From: Epiperipatus broadwayi
Taxonomy: Eukaryota; Onychophora; Udeonychophora; Euonychophora; Peripatidae
Reading direction: 5' to 3'
NCBI GenBank assembly: GCA_028023455.1
Contig: JAQFVV010000031.1
Location: 9,844,093-9,908,092, forward strand
DNA: 64,000 nt
A model generated the notes under the pieces. That model searched no databases. It was not told where the DNA came from and worked only from the letters and a program-made list of their open reading frames with translations. The position numbers were made by a program, and so were the translations under genes. Positions 1 through 11,249 of this stretch are shown one piece after another. How positions within the stretch are numbered: position 1 is the first letter of the stretch; every line of letters begins with the position of its first letter.

Positions 1-600
1 TTTTACAAAGCATCCATGACTTAAACGTGTCACACCCTCCAACTTTAATAAATTCATTATCAGCAATACTGACCTCCCAATGCAACTCTGTTATTATTAT
101 TCTCAAATAAATGCTTTGATCACATTCCCACTTTGTTGCTTAGTAAGCTTTTGTCCGTGCTATTCTTGAAATCAATAAATATTTCACTTAATTTCAAATA
201 TTTTCTTAAATTTGTATAATTACTCAAAGCACCTCACACATGTTCCTATCTCTTCAAGCCCATTATCGTAATGCTATTAACCTGAGGAATAGAATATATC
301 ACTTTGCTTTAAAACCTTTTTTTTTTATTTATTGGAACATAATGCCAACAATTATTTAATACGCATCCCTGTCTCATATAAGCAGACAGTGGCATTATAT
401 ATATATATATATTTATAAATAAATTTTGTGAAATTATTTAAAACTAAATTTGATCTCTTATTTTATTTGATTCCTATCACTGTCTCGGTCTATATATATA
501 TTTACTGCATTTCTTTTGTAAATCCATAGACATTAATTAGCCACCCAAGCTTCTTTTAGTATAGAGTCTTTTGTTTCTCCCTGACCACCAGGCACCGGTC
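1..600. other. AT-rich DNA, no gene seen
   Basis: I see no coding region or recognisable repeat here apart from a short (TA)n run near 397-411. Short reading frames are interrupted and show no protein-family motif. Confidence 0.6.
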
Positions 601-605
601 AAAGG

Positions 606-830
606 TTATACTAGTAGTGGCATCAGATGCGTTATCACGTAGATGGTGCTGTGAAATTTGGACTTTAGATTCGAATCTAGTATATCTAGAAGGCAACCCC
701 TCCTAGAATGTTCAGTTTCGTGTCTGGGGTTTGAATTCTGCAGTGTGTTAGCGAGATAGATGTTTCTGACTGTTACAATATTAGATGATGGTAATAATCC
801 AATATATAAATACAATAATTCATAGATGTC
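606..830 (+). repeat. Possible tRNA-related SINE fragment
   Basis: The stretch is more complex than its flanks and holds two pol III B-box-like blocks, GATTCGAATC near 670 and GGTTTGAATTC near 728. It ends in a tail (about 782-820) that resembles the end of the SINE/Penelope-associated repeat at 51.9 kb: both read roughly GATGATGG, then AATA(A/G)TCCAATAT. I infer a decayed SINE. No clear A box or poly-A tail was found, so the call is tentative. Confidence 0.35.
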
Positions 831-1905
831 TAAATTGATATGTTATTTTCTTTTAATTTCTAAATGATATGGAAACAAGAGATTTGGCATTAAATTGATC
901 TAATAGATCAGCACAATTGAAGGCTATATATATGTGAATAAGGATCATCTATGGAAGTAAAATAAGCAATAATATTGAGGGAAGAGGGCACCAAGAAGTA
1001 AATTAACAAGGATTGCAATATTCATTTTAAAGATTTAGATCATATCAAATTGAGGTTACCTTTGCTGATGGGAAGCATATGGTTCTGATTGATAAAAGAT
1101 GAGAAAGTGTCCCAGATTTATGTTTATATTACAGACAAACTTACTGTGAATGTTGTGAAATAGCTGCAGCCAGGGGATAATAGTAGGCAAGTATTCCATG
1201 AAAAATGAATCTGTTCATGTGGTGGCTTAATTTTTTTTTCTAAAAATTAATTGGAATGCTGAGAAAAAATGAAGAGTTATCTATGAAGAATGGTGATGTC
1301 TTACAATTTATAGATAGTTGCCACATAGATGATTTGTAAACTTGTAAACAAGTTAACATTTGGAATAGGTTTAAAACATTCAGGATGAGAAGATAGTTTT
1401 GGAGGCTCTGAAGTTTATCAGAACCTTGTCAATAAAGAATATGCCTTGGATGGTAATTCAGAAAAGAAAAGATCTTCTGTGTTTTGTTCAATTTTCTTAA
1501 TCAGGGATCTACATAAATTGCAAATAACAATGGTACAAATGATGGGCTGTGATTTTGTAAGTCAGTAATTTAATTGATCTATTGGAAAAATAGTTCTGGA
1601 TAGCAATTATCAGATCCCTATGTTTATGTAAAAGTTGATGTAGTGTGGTAAAGAGATATTTTCACTGTCTATATCATTCAGTCTTAAAGTCAACTTGGTA
1701 TGCAATGTAATGTGTATGTTTATTCTTTTGAATAATTATACTTACCTTTGTAGTGAAAGAATAGCTGAAAAGGCATGGTGGCTTTTTATTTTATAATGTG
1801 AAGTAAATAGTAAGTTCATTTGCTTTCTTTAGAATTATTCTTGCAAAAAAATTTTGATCAATGTCATCAAATGTAATAAAGCATAAATTATTTTTGAGTT
1901 GTACT
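831..1905. other. AT-rich DNA, no gene recognised
   Basis: No recognisable coding region. The stretch near 950-1200 is somewhat less AT-biased than its surroundings and could be old transposon coding DNA, but no motif could be assigned. Confidence 0.5.
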
Positions 1906-1909
1906 GAAC

Positions 1910-2360
1910 TAAAACAGACAAAACTCCCTTTATGTATTGCCATTCAGTACAAGCCAGAGTAATCAATGAATGCCAGAAGGTTTGTGTATAAAATCCCCAT
2001 CTAATGTCTACTCATCCAATATTCCCAGACTAGTTTCTGGCTTGTGACCTTCGTCAGTGAGGAGCCTTGGATCTGACAGCACTGTACCTAGATCTTAGGA
2101 TCTAATGCAATCCTCCAGCAGCCACCCTTTTCTCTCTACTTAACTGCAAAACTATGAGACTTAAATTGAAAACACTATAATATTTTCAATCCAAGCTCAT
2201 CAGCTTATATGGTTATATAGGTCTGAACTCAGTTCAGTACCTATACATTTTGGTGTCTTTTGTCCTTTAATAACCTTAGCCACTACTATCCTATTACCCA
2301 GGATTTCCTGTTTTAATAACAGTTAAGAGCAAGCATAAGAAATGGTGATAATGTGATGTT
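1910..2360 (-). repeat. Dispersed repeat, hammerhead-like family, copy A
   Basis: This copy shares its whole length of about 420 bp with the repeat at 37.9-38.25 kb, and shares its first 200 bp with the foldbacks at 2.6 and 7.5 kb. The family is recognised by blocks such as GATGCCAGAAGGCTTGTG, ATAAAATCCCTATCTAGTG and the CAGACTAGTTTCTGGCTTGTG segment. No coding capacity is visible. Its minus strand holds a hammerhead-ribozyme-like core at 2021-2064. It is probably a nonautonomous element; the superfamily is unknown because no convincing target duplication was found. Confidence 0.7.
2021..2064 (-). ncRNA. Hammerhead-ribozyme-like core, copy A
   Basis: Read on the minus strand the order is CTCCTCA, CTGACGA, a 13-nt GGT/GCC hairpin with loop CACAA flanked by A on each side, GAAA, CTAGTC, then TGGGAAT. 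CTGANGA and GAAA are the invariant hammerhead boxes. ACTAGT would form a three-base-pair stem III with no loop, and CTCCTCA/TGGGAAT a short stem I. Stem II starts with an A-A mismatch where natural ribozymes normally have G-C, so catalytic activity is uncertain. Seen: the boxes and pairings. Inferred: ribozyme origin. Confidence 0.45.
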
Positions 2361-2604
2361 TATAGAGTTGTACTGAATTGAACTTTTCCCAAAATAAAAT
2401 ATTATATTGGAAAGAAAAAGTTGGGAATGATAAAATTGTTCAAGCAGAGGTGATTGTAGAAATATGTAGAATAATAACAATGTTATAGTCTAGACATTGA
2501 CTGGAATCAAGTCTGCAGTTAAAGAAGTGTATATTTCAAGGTGTGTAACTTCATTAAATATCTCATGATCACTATCTCATACTAGCACATAATTGTTATC
2601 AAAC

Positions 2605-2853
2605 AATTCAAAACAAAGAAAAACTCTCCATATAGTAGTGCCATCTTGTGCTAACAAGAGCAATCAATAGATGCCAGAAGGCTTGGGCAAGACTCCTCAT
2701 TGATGAAGGCCACAAGCCAGAAACTAGTCTGGGGATATTGGATGAATAGGCACTAGATAGGGATTTTATGCACAAGCCTTCTGACATCCATTGATTGCTC
2801 TTGTTAGCAAAAGATGGCACTACTATATGGAGAGTTTTGCTTTGTTTTGAATT
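2605..2853. mobile_element. Foldback (palindromic) element, copy B
   Basis: About 85-bp inverted arms (2605-2690 and about 2770-2853) flank a loop of about 80 bp. The outer arms read AATTCAAAACAAAG and CTTTGTTTTGAATT. The arms carry the same family sequence as 1.9, 7.5 and 37.9 kb. The loop holds the hammerhead-like segment at 2693-2736, here with its first core base changed (TTGATGA). No protein is encoded. It behaves like a MITE or foldback element mobilised in trans. Confidence 0.75.
2693..2736 (+). ncRNA. Hammerhead-like core, decayed copy B
   Basis: Same 44-nt layout as 2021-2064: CTCCTCA, TTGATGA, GGC-CACAA-GCC hairpin, GAAA, CTAGTC, TGGGGAT. The core cytosine is replaced by T, which should inactivate a ribozyme. 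GGC/GCC and stem I (CTCCTCA with TGGGGAT, six pairs including one G-U) are intact. Confidence 0.4.
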
Positions 2854-2859
2854 CTTTAA

Positions 2860-5800
2860 ATATCTGTTGTTTTATAATACAATTTTCTTAAGGTTGTTGT
2901 GTATTATAATGAATAGTATACTGATATTGATAGGCTGCTTTTACATTAAAGCAAAGTGTTCAAGATGTTCTACTTTCAGTTTTATGCCAAAACGAGAGCA
3001 CCATTCTTTGATTAAATTGGAGCTTTGAAAAATTTGGTATTATTAATTTTAGTCTGTGTTATTGCATCATAGAATATATGGGAATCTAACATTTAAATAT
3101 AATCTTATAAAGTGGTGCGTTATTTAGAAAATTGTATAATTCGAATGTCACACAAACATAGTCTGAAAAAAATGCTGGATAGGTAGATAAAGTCTTAAAA
3201 TGGAATCAGAATGCAAAAAAAAGAGATCATGAAGGATGATTCTTGTCTTCTGATAAACAAAACTACATCATATGAGTGCAATGATAATAGTAGCCAAAGG
3301 TTAGTTGATTAAATTTAGATTGTAATGTGGATGGGAGCTCATTATACAAAGAATTGAAATCACTACACAGGGTAGTTATTCTGGACATGCTCTGGGTAAT
3401 GAGAAGTGTACTGATTAGTTTTTTTTTGGTTTGAGTAAGGATTAAAAAAAGGGCATTGCATTAATAGATATATGTACTATGAATTAGGTTTGCTAATAAA
3501 TATTTTTATTTATCACAATCCCTATACCCTGAATTGATATGATGTTTGATTTTTGAATAAAAATGTAATTTTTATTTGGGCCTTAATTATAGCTGTTTGA
3601 GTTGATACATTTTTGTTTCTGTTATAATAAATATGTCACAATCATAATTCTTTCAATATTGAATTGGTAGTGGTCATTATTTGTAGGAATTTGGACTATG
3701 CACATTGATTTTAGCAATGTTTATATTATCCATATTATGTATTTAAATTGTTAAATCAACAAACTTTGATGAGATGTCTAAAGCCTGGATCAGCTATTTT
3801 GATTTTTCATTGGTCTCAGAGGCTGGAAAAATAATATGGTCAATTGCAGCACATTTAGTTTTTTTGCTTTAATAATGGATTGTTTTTGTATGTGTGATAT
3901 TAAGATGAAAATGATAATTAAATTTGTGTGTTAATTTCAGAGCTCACCATGATTGTGAGACTGTATTTTCATAGATGATGTTTGGGATTGGTTTTCAAAA
4001 ATTATAGGTTTGTTAGAAGTATTTGGTTTGGTGCAAGTAGTATTACTGGCTGTTCACTTTTGGATAGATTCTATCAGTAGATTGAATCAAGTCAATGGGG
4101 TGTATGCTCATGTGAGTGCTAATTTCTGAAAGAGAATGAAGTGTTTCTAGACCATTTGTCCAGATTATTTGCCCACCATCTGCTTATTTCTACACAGCTT
4201 ATCTAGTTGTCAATCTTGCTATATCTGCTAAAATCACCATTGCAACATTGAGAAGGAATATGACTAGAATATCCATGCAAGGGATGTGTGGCTCTCAATG
4301 CTGATGGTAATTAGGATGGAGTATATAAAGAAGAGATGAATATGTTCATATGATAAGTGACCTTGCATCATCTTAATGGTGCTTACCATGAATTTGTGGA
4401 TGTGAAAAACCCTAATGCTATTTGTAATTTAAATGCATAAAGATGAGATGAGTAAATTCATCTATTGAGTTATCTTGCAGCTTAGTAATTGTGATGTTCC
4501 ATGAATTTGTGGAAATTTCAGATAATAAATTTGGTGTGAATTCCCCCAATTAATCAGTCACTATGTGCAAGTGAAGTTATCTTTAGTTATGTAATTGACT
4601 TTGTACATTTAGACATTTAATAGTATTTTCATCTTTCTCTTGCTGTTTCTTGGTGAAATAATATAGTCCTATGAATGACCTGGCTATAAATTAGTAATTG
4701 ATTTTATTATTACTATGATCATACTGTGTTTTTGCAGTTCTTCTAGATAGTCAGATAGTGAAGGGTATGATAATAGTGGCTACTCATAGGACAAATCATA
4801 ATTTTTAAGGATACTGATAATTGATGTGGTTGGAGAGATGTTCTTTGGAATTATTTTGTGCCAGCATTTATTTAGATTGCTAAAAGAAATGGACTTAATT
4901 TCATAAGTGGTCCTCTTGACCCTGATAGTAATTAAGTTGATAAAGTTTGTACTACTATCACTATTTGTTGAATCTAATAGAGATCTAGTGCTTTTTAAAT
5001 GTTTACTTTTTGTTAATTGTTGAAACTCTGTGTGACCAACTGTAAATGAGGCAGTATTACTAACCAATGTGAGTACAATTACTAGGCATTGTACTCTCTT
5101 TTTTTGTCTGTGTAAATTCCATTTGTTCATCCCAAGTGACATATTGTAAGGAGAGAGAGTAAGTGAGCAATAGGGAATCTATTATATTGATATTTTTACT
5201 GTTCAATTACTTGTTTTTCTTTTGTCAGAATTTTGAAATTTTTGTAATTTTCCCAGAATACTGGTAAATTGAGTAATATAGAATCTATTATATTATTTTG
5301 ACTAGTTAATTTATTGTTTTTTTTCTTTCAAATTTTTTGTAATATGTTTTTATATTTTTGTACCTTTCATCTTTTTCTGAACTTATGGTTTTAAGACTTC
5401 CATCTAACAAAGCATTCATATTATTAGGGAAATCTTTATTCTCAGAGCTTATGATAACATTAAATAGTCTACAGCAGCATTTAACATTGCTGTTTTTGGT
5501 ATCAATCTACTCAGCTACTTACATTCAATTTTATCTTTAGTCAAAGTTTTCTAAATACAGCTTTGACATCTTGGAAGAATACTTGAATGAATAATCCATA
5601 AATTGAAGGAATTTATAACTCAAAGAATATTAAGTATGCTTGTATTTCAAATATTATAATACTATTACTATATAATTTATAAATTAATGCTGTAATCTAA
5701 AATCTATTACTTTTCATTGACAAGTCTTTTTGGAACTTTTAGTATTATTTGGTTTTGAAAAAATGGGGGAATGGGAGAGGGAAAATAGGGTCAGCTGTAA

Positions 5801-6500
5801 ATTTTTAAGATTGAATTAGGATGTCTCGTAATACCACCTGATATTGAATTTTTAAAATTAATTTATGTATAATTTCAAACAATCTTTTCTTATTTGTAAC
5901 TGACAGATTCATTTGAATTTTTTTTCTTTTAAAAATTTTTCAATTTCTTATTTGCTTTTTAAAAGTGAGGGGTGGAAACTATGTCAATTATACAAGTATT
6001 GTTGCCTTTTAGGAAAACAAGAATTGTCAGTTCTAATCAACAAAAATTATAAATCAAAATAACAATTCAAACAAAAATGAACTGGCTGGCTTTGAAGCAA
6101 CAGCAACCACAACAAATTAAAATACTAGTACTTGTTTTTTTTTTACTCCACAAAAATCCACCCCACCCCTCTGAAGCCATCATTGCTTTATAGGGACCAA
6201 GCAATTTGATGTGGATAGTCAATGCAAAATCACTCTTGTAAACTCCCCCTTAACTTCATAGACGATCCAAATGAAGAATGTAAGCTTGTTTATTTTTATC
6301 TATTTAAAAAAAAAACTAAAAAATAAATAATAATCAAACAATAGAAATGAACAACTTCAAGTATAATATTTCTATTTCTTTTTTCAAATAAATTTTTTTT
6401 AACAATATCAATGAAAAACAGAAAGTTTATTTTAAAATTAATTTCTAAAAAAAAAAAGATTTTGTGTAATGCTTGGGAAAATGTTTCATTTTTATCTTTT
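2860..6500. other. AT-rich DNA with possible old transposon relics
   Basis: No intact gene. Around 4140-4290 a plus-strand reading frame contains FYTAY, a gap, then TIATLRRN. This faintly resembles the piggyBac transposase pattern (FYTS, then GT-R-NR) but no second motif supports it. Two related segments lie at about 5160-5240 and 5265-5345 (both carry AATCTATTATATT, then a T-rich tract). Confidence 0.35.
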
Positions 6501-6514
6501 TGTTTATATGTATA

Positions 6515-6620
6515 TATGTCAAATCTTTGACCGGGAAGCGATCCCGGGCCACCTGGAAGTGAACCTGGCCAGCTGCTTGGAAGGCAGCTAGGCTAACCGC
6601 TAGGCCACCAATGCTTGATA
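6515..6620 (-). repeat. tRNA-derived SINE family A, diverged copy
   Basis: On the minus strand a tRNA-like head reads GCATTGGTGGCCTAGCGGTT (A-box region), CTGCCTTCCAAGCAG (anticodon-stem-like hairpin) and CCAGGTTCACTTCC (B box). It is followed by GGATCGCTTCCCGGTC and a TTTGACA end that aligns with the GCTATGACA end of the other family copies. There is no clear poly-A tail or target duplication, so it is an older member. It is not a functional tRNA gene because the acceptor stem cannot close. Confidence 0.6.
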
Positions 6621-7440
6621 TCTAGTATTTTTAAACGATTTTGCAAATCCAGATTTTAGAAACGTAAAGTTAAATGAATTTTAAATTTATTGATTAGTTA
6701 TCCCAGAATTATTTCATAATGTCCATATAATATTTTAAAGAAGCAAAGAGAATATCAAATATAGGTAGCCAGGTAAATAAATGGTAACCTGTATTTTTAC
6801 CAATTGGCATTTTTCAATAACAATAATTTTTACTAATTCCTGTTTTTGTACTTTTGAATGTTAAGGAAACAAACTGATATATAAAAAAGAAATGTCAGTT
6901 TTACAGCCAAGTTAAGTTCATTGAAGTAACAACCATAGCATCTAAATTTTAAGATTAAAATTTACAAGAGCATGTAAAAATTAATTGTATTTCCCTGTTG
7001 AAATTTAACTTTAAGCATTTTACAATTTTGTTTCTGTAATCATGATGCAATCTTTGATTTTTTTTGCTTATTGGCTTGGCTATATTGTTGTTAAGCTGTA
7101 TTAGAGACTTACATGTGTTACATGAACAATATGTCACAAGAATAGGTGTTTAATGTTTATTATATTACGAATTAATATTTCAAAAATTGATGTGTATATA
7201 GAAGTAGGAGAAAATTAGATACTTATATGATTCTAGAATGACACCAGATAGAAACTGATCATGTTTATCTAAAATTGTTTTAGACTTGATGAAGACTTCA
7301 TGTACTTTCTCAGCCATATAGATTAAATATATATTATGCTTAGATTGTGTCATTGGACTGTATCTGGTTTTTACTAATATTTTGTAATGTTTTAACATGT
7401 TTTGTTTTAGCAATTTTCCTTCATCAGCTTCTTCAAAATG
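6621..7440. other. AT-rich DNA, no gene seen
   Basis: No coding region or repeat with recognisable motifs. Small reading frames at 6955-7137 and 7180-7413 on the minus strand resemble no known protein family. Confidence 0.6.
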
Positions 7441-7442
7441 AT

Positions 7443-7780
7443 CATGTGATCACTATCTCTTATACTAGCACATTTGTTATTAAACAAGGCAAAACTCTCC
7501 ATACAGTAGTGCCACCCTATGCCAACCAGAGTAATCAATGGATGCCAGAAGGCTTGTGTATAAAATCCCTATCTAGTGCCTACTCGTCCAATATCCCCAG
7601 ACTAGTTTCTGGCTTGTGGCCTTCATTAGTGAGGATCCTTGGATATGAGAGCATTGGGGATATTGGATGAGTAGTCACTAGATAGAAATTTTATGCACAA
7701 GCCTTCTGGCATCCATTGATTACTCTGGTTGGCATAGAGTGGCACTACTGTATGGAGAGTTTTGCTTTCTTCAAAATGAT
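7443..7780. mobile_element. Foldback (palindromic) element, copy C
   Basis: Inverted arms of about 115 bp (7489-7602 and about 7652-7765) begin and end with GCAAAACTCTCCATACAGTAG and its complement, with a loop of about 50 bp. The upstream flank (GATCATGTGATCACTATCTC) is also present beside copy B and in part beside the 38.3-kb copy, so the true element may start near 7443. The loop carries the hammerhead-like segment 7593-7636 with a mutated core. No coding sequence. Confidence 0.75.
7593..7636 (-). ncRNA. Hammerhead-like core, decayed copy C
   Basis: Minus-strand 44-nt segment collinear with 2021-2064. Stem II (GGC-CACAA-GCC), GAAA, CTAGTC and TGGGGAT are intact, but the core box is CTAATGA, with the essential guanine replaced. 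It is probably inactive and is useful for deriving the family consensus. Confidence 0.4.
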
Positions 7781-7784
7781 GATA

Positions 7785-8880
7785 ACACAAATTATAAAAA
7801 TATTAAAGGATGATTATTCAGGTTGGAATCAGATCTACAGTTCAATGATATATTCATACATGTTTTCTTTTGGATATGAACATTAGATACCGATAAAGTC
7901 CACAGTTTGCTAGATAATGGAATTATTTTAAAATATCACAAATGGATTATAAAAAATCCAAGCAGGAAATAGATATGCCACTGTAGCTATAAATTTAATA
8001 ATCTTTAGTAATATATTTCAGAGTTTGGGTCCACATCTGTAGAGATCAGTAGCAATTAAATTGCATTTGTAGTGCAGGCGAGTGTGATTATGAATTGTGC
8101 TGAATCTGTTCATGATACTCTAGATATGTCTATGAAAATCAAATCCATCTGGTGTCATTGTTTGATTTGAACATCTCATATATTCCTTTGGAACAACATA
8201 AATATCCCAATTTTACATCATAATTCTTCAATTGTTTACTCTCAGTTGAACATTCAAAGAGGGGAACTTAGTCTTAGGTGGTGAAACTATATCTTGGGTT
8301 ATTGGAAGTTCTATCAGTTTAATGTTTTTATGTATTTTTCTATGAGACAACTTTTCTTCTGATATACAGAGAAATATATGAAAGAATATGATACTACATA
8401 TTTATTACAATATTTTAAATATTCAGAAATTTAGTGTGTGAATTTTTTTTTTCAAATTGGTGCACAATATAATATTCATCTTCAGTATATGTTAGTGCTA
8501 AGAAAATTGTCTATAAAGTATTTGCTTTACAACTTCATGTAATGCCAGGTTGCTCTGAAAAGTGTGGGATATGCTTATGCTTCAGCCTCTTACTGAAAAA
8601 GGTGTATTCAGAGTGTGGGATAATTTCCTGTTATTTAGATGTAAACTTGTATGTACTACTTTCATTGGATGGGAAATAAGATTTCCAGAATTTGAAAAAG
8701 TCATTAATGAATGACTTATTTTTTATTTTCCAAGACCTCTTTTGAGACATCACATGATAATGCTTTGATGTATTACTAATAGATTATTAATGAGTATATT
8801 ACATAAATTAGGTGATAGAGCTGAACCCTAAGTTCAACCACCCTGTAAAGTTCTGCATTTTCTATGAATATAATCTACTG
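7785..8880. other. AT-rich DNA, no gene recognised
   Basis: No reading frame with a recognisable family motif. Sequence complexity is moderately higher around 8030-8330 but nothing could be assigned. Confidence 0.5.
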
Positions 8881-8884
8881 TCAT

Positions 8885-9140
8885 TTGAATTTTTATATTG
8901 TGTATTTATATATTGGACTATTTTCACTATCTACTATTACATATTGAATGTCTTTAAGAAAAATTAACTTTATTTAAATTTTCCAATTACAGACATTGTT
9001 TTGAGTGGTATTATTTTCCTATCTTCATTAGGTATTGCTTGCCTGACCAGTGACACTACTTGACTGGAAATCGAATCTAGATCCTTAGATTCTTGAATAT
9101 TGAATTTTAAGGTAATGTTCTAACCAACTGACACAGCATA
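8885..9140 (-). repeat. tRNA-derived SINE family B, copy with tail
   Basis: On the minus strand the tRNA-like head has an A-box region (GTTGGTTAGAACATTACC), a spacer (TTAAAATTCAATATTCAAG) and a B box (near GATTCGATTTCC), then a body ending in TGGTCAGGCAAGCAATACC. A tail down to about 8890 matches the sequence that borders the Penelope-like remnant at 51.06-51.15 kb. I infer a pol III-type SINE about 250 bp long. Confidence 0.6.
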
Positions 9141-9149
9141 TAGGTTAGT

Positions 9150-9307
9150 ATATGGATGATGCCTTGAGTGGTACTATTTTCCTCTCTTCTTCAGGTATTT
9201 CTGGCTTGACCACTGACAATATTAGCCTGGAAATCAAACCTGGAGTCTTACATTCTTGAATATTGAATTTTAAAGTAACACTCTAACCAACTGAACCATC
9301 CTACCAA
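9150..9307 (-). repeat. tRNA-derived SINE family B, second copy
   Basis: This copy is adjacent to the previous one and in the same orientation. On the minus strand it begins GGATGGTTCAGTTGGTTAG, the best-preserved A box of the family, then has TTAAAATTCAATATTCAAGA and a B box near GGTTTGATTTCC. Short tail; no poly-A. Confidence 0.6.
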
Positions 9308-9375
9308 AGTGGTTAGAGTGTTACCTTAAAATTCAATATTTGAGAATATTGAATTATAGGTAATAGTAAGAATAC
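9300..9375 (+). repeat. SINE family B fragment, opposite orientation
   Basis: A plus-strand fragment reads GTGGTTAGAGTGTTACCTTA then AAATTCAATATTTG, so it is inverted relative to the copy ending at 9307. Together they form a short inverted repeat. The B box and tail are missing. Confidence 0.5.
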
Positions 9376-9429
9376 TGAATCCTACCACTTGATGGCATTG
9401 TTTTTCACGCAATGCACATCAATATACCA

Positions 9430-10110
9430 TTTTAGCAGCTAACTTATGGGTAAACACTACAAGTGTTGTTTAGAACCATAACAGACCACCTAGAGGGCAA
9501 TGTATCCTACAATTATGTAATAAAATACTATGCCCATTGACTTGTGACAGTATTCCTCAAGTGAGCACAATTCAACTCTTGCTATGGTCTGATTTGAATG
9601 TGGCCATATTTGAAGGATGCAAATTTCATTGTGGAAAAAATTTAAGAAAGCATAGTGAATTTAGTATTACATATTAAGAATTGTCAGGCTGTCATGCACA
9701 CTTCTCGACAATTTTGACCTGCACACAAGGTTAGGGTTTACAGCAGAGTTCTGCCAACTTCATGTGAAAATCCAGGTTTATGCATGAATCCATGCAAGAA
9801 TAGTAAAATGTTGGTGTGGCAAGTGTTCAAAATTGGTTGAAGGGGAGTGAATTTCCAGCCACAGAAGTTGACGCCATTGTGTTTTTCCAGAAGGAGAACA
9901 AATATCCTGCCAGGTGTGAAGCTATGCGTTTGTGGTAGAAACATAGTTTTAGTCAACTACAGGATCTGGGCAATTCCATTGACACTCCTTCAAGCATACC
10001 TGGAATCTGCATAAGAGAAGTTGGTTGGACAGCTCCAAAATCCCATTACTTACAGCTTTGAAGCTCATCTATTGGAGTCAAACAAACCGTAACTCCCTGT
10101 CACCCTAAAA
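9430..10110. other. Higher-complexity DNA, unidentified
   Basis: Base composition here is clearly less AT-biased than in the flanks, especially at 9660-10110. The longest frame is 72 codons on the minus strand (9738-9956) and matches no family I recognise. It may be the remnant of a transposon or a non-coding exon. Confidence 0.35.
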
Positions 10111-10114
10111 AAAA

Positions 10115-11150
10115 TTTTTTTTTTTTTTAAAAACGAACTGTTTTATTAAGGCTTTTTGAAAAAGGTAAAGAAATAAAGGAAGAAGAAATTTTCACTATCA
10201 TATAAAGGTTTTGGTAGCATAAATATTTTTTTTAAAAAAAAAAAACACCTCATATTAAGAAAATAAAAGATGATAATTCAAAATCAAACCAACCCACCCT
10301 CCACCTTCTAAAAACCAACTATTGGTTTATTAAAAATGATTTGATTAATAAGACTTTCCAACAAAAAAAGCTCAAAATCAATAAAAAGTCGATACAGAAA
10401 AAAGGCGATAATTTAAAAGCAAACTACCACCCCCCCTCCAATAATTCATATATTTTGTTAATCTATCTCTTTATATCTATTCTATATTCGAACACATTTA
10501 AAATTAATATGCTAAGTTTCTAGTACATCGGCAAAAGATACTAAAAGACAAGAATTTAAATTCAAACCAGTCCCCCTCCTCCCCTAAAAACCAACCGTTG
10601 GTTTATTAATTAAAACTGAATTGTTTAAAGCTTTAAAAAAGAAGCTCAAAATCCAAAAAAAAAGGCGATAATTTAAAATCAAACCAATCCCCCTCTACCA
10701 TCTAAAAACAAAGTGGTGTTTGTTTATTTAAAAGGCAAAAAACCGAGTTTTATGTATAGAAAAGAGTAAAAAAAAATTTTTACCATAGTATTATGTAAAG
10801 AAACTGATAATTCAAAATCGGAAAAAAAGAGCTCAAAATCAAAAAAAAAGTTGTCAAGTGTTGTTAGCCAAGAGGTCATCGCACCCGCCTTGCAAGCAAG
10901 TAGTTGGTTGCAGACGGGTGTGGGTTCGCGTCCCGGCAGATGCTATGACATATGAAAAAAAAAATCAAAAAAAAAGTTGTTAATTTAAAAGCAAACCAAC
11001 CTCCCCCCTTCTACACCATATAAAAACAAAGTGTTTATCTATTAAAAATGCAAAAAAAAAAAAAACCATATGAGTTTTATGTATAGAAAGTAAAAAAAAA
11101 AATTTTTTGTACCGTAGTATTCTGTAAAGAAACCGATGGCCTGTGAATCG
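10115..11150. repeat. Degenerate tandem repeat, A-rich with C-rich blocks
   Basis: A unit of roughly 115-200 bp recurs with starts near 10274, 10407, 10552, 10668 and 10980. Each start reads about AATTTAAAATCAAACCA, then a CCCCCCTCC-like block and CTAAAAAC, often followed by TGTTTATT and GCTCAAAATC. Long A and T runs occur throughout. A SINE (10855-10960) interrupts the array. No coding capacity. Confidence 0.6.
10855..10960 (+). repeat. tRNA-derived SINE family A, with 20-bp target duplication
   Basis: The tRNA-like head has an A-box region (GTTAGCCAAGAGGTCATCG), a CCTTGCAAGC anticodon-like segment and B box GGGTTCGCGTCCC. It ends in GATGCTATGACATATG and a poly-A run. The flanking AAAATCAAAAAAAAAGTTGT occurs exactly at 10835-10854 and 10961-10980, a target duplication that proves retrotransposition into the surrounding tandem repeat. 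It has no protein-coding capacity and would depend on a LINE for mobility. Confidence 0.85.
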
Positions 11151-11249
11151 GTATATTGACGTGCATTGGGCAAAAAAAAGCACCATCAAATGGTAGGGTT
11201 CAGTATTTATACTATTACCGAATTATATTACTCTCTTCTATTTATCATA

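Noticed and set aside
4780-5142. 120-codon minus-strand frame as a gene
   Set aside because: Composition follows the AT-rich background, there is no protein-family motif, and no promoter or splice context.
10855-10960. Functional tRNA gene
   Set aside because: A and B boxes are present, but the acceptor and D stems do not close, a poly-A tail follows and the unit recurs with target duplications, so it is a SINE. The same holds for 6515, 30048, 48028 and 55532.
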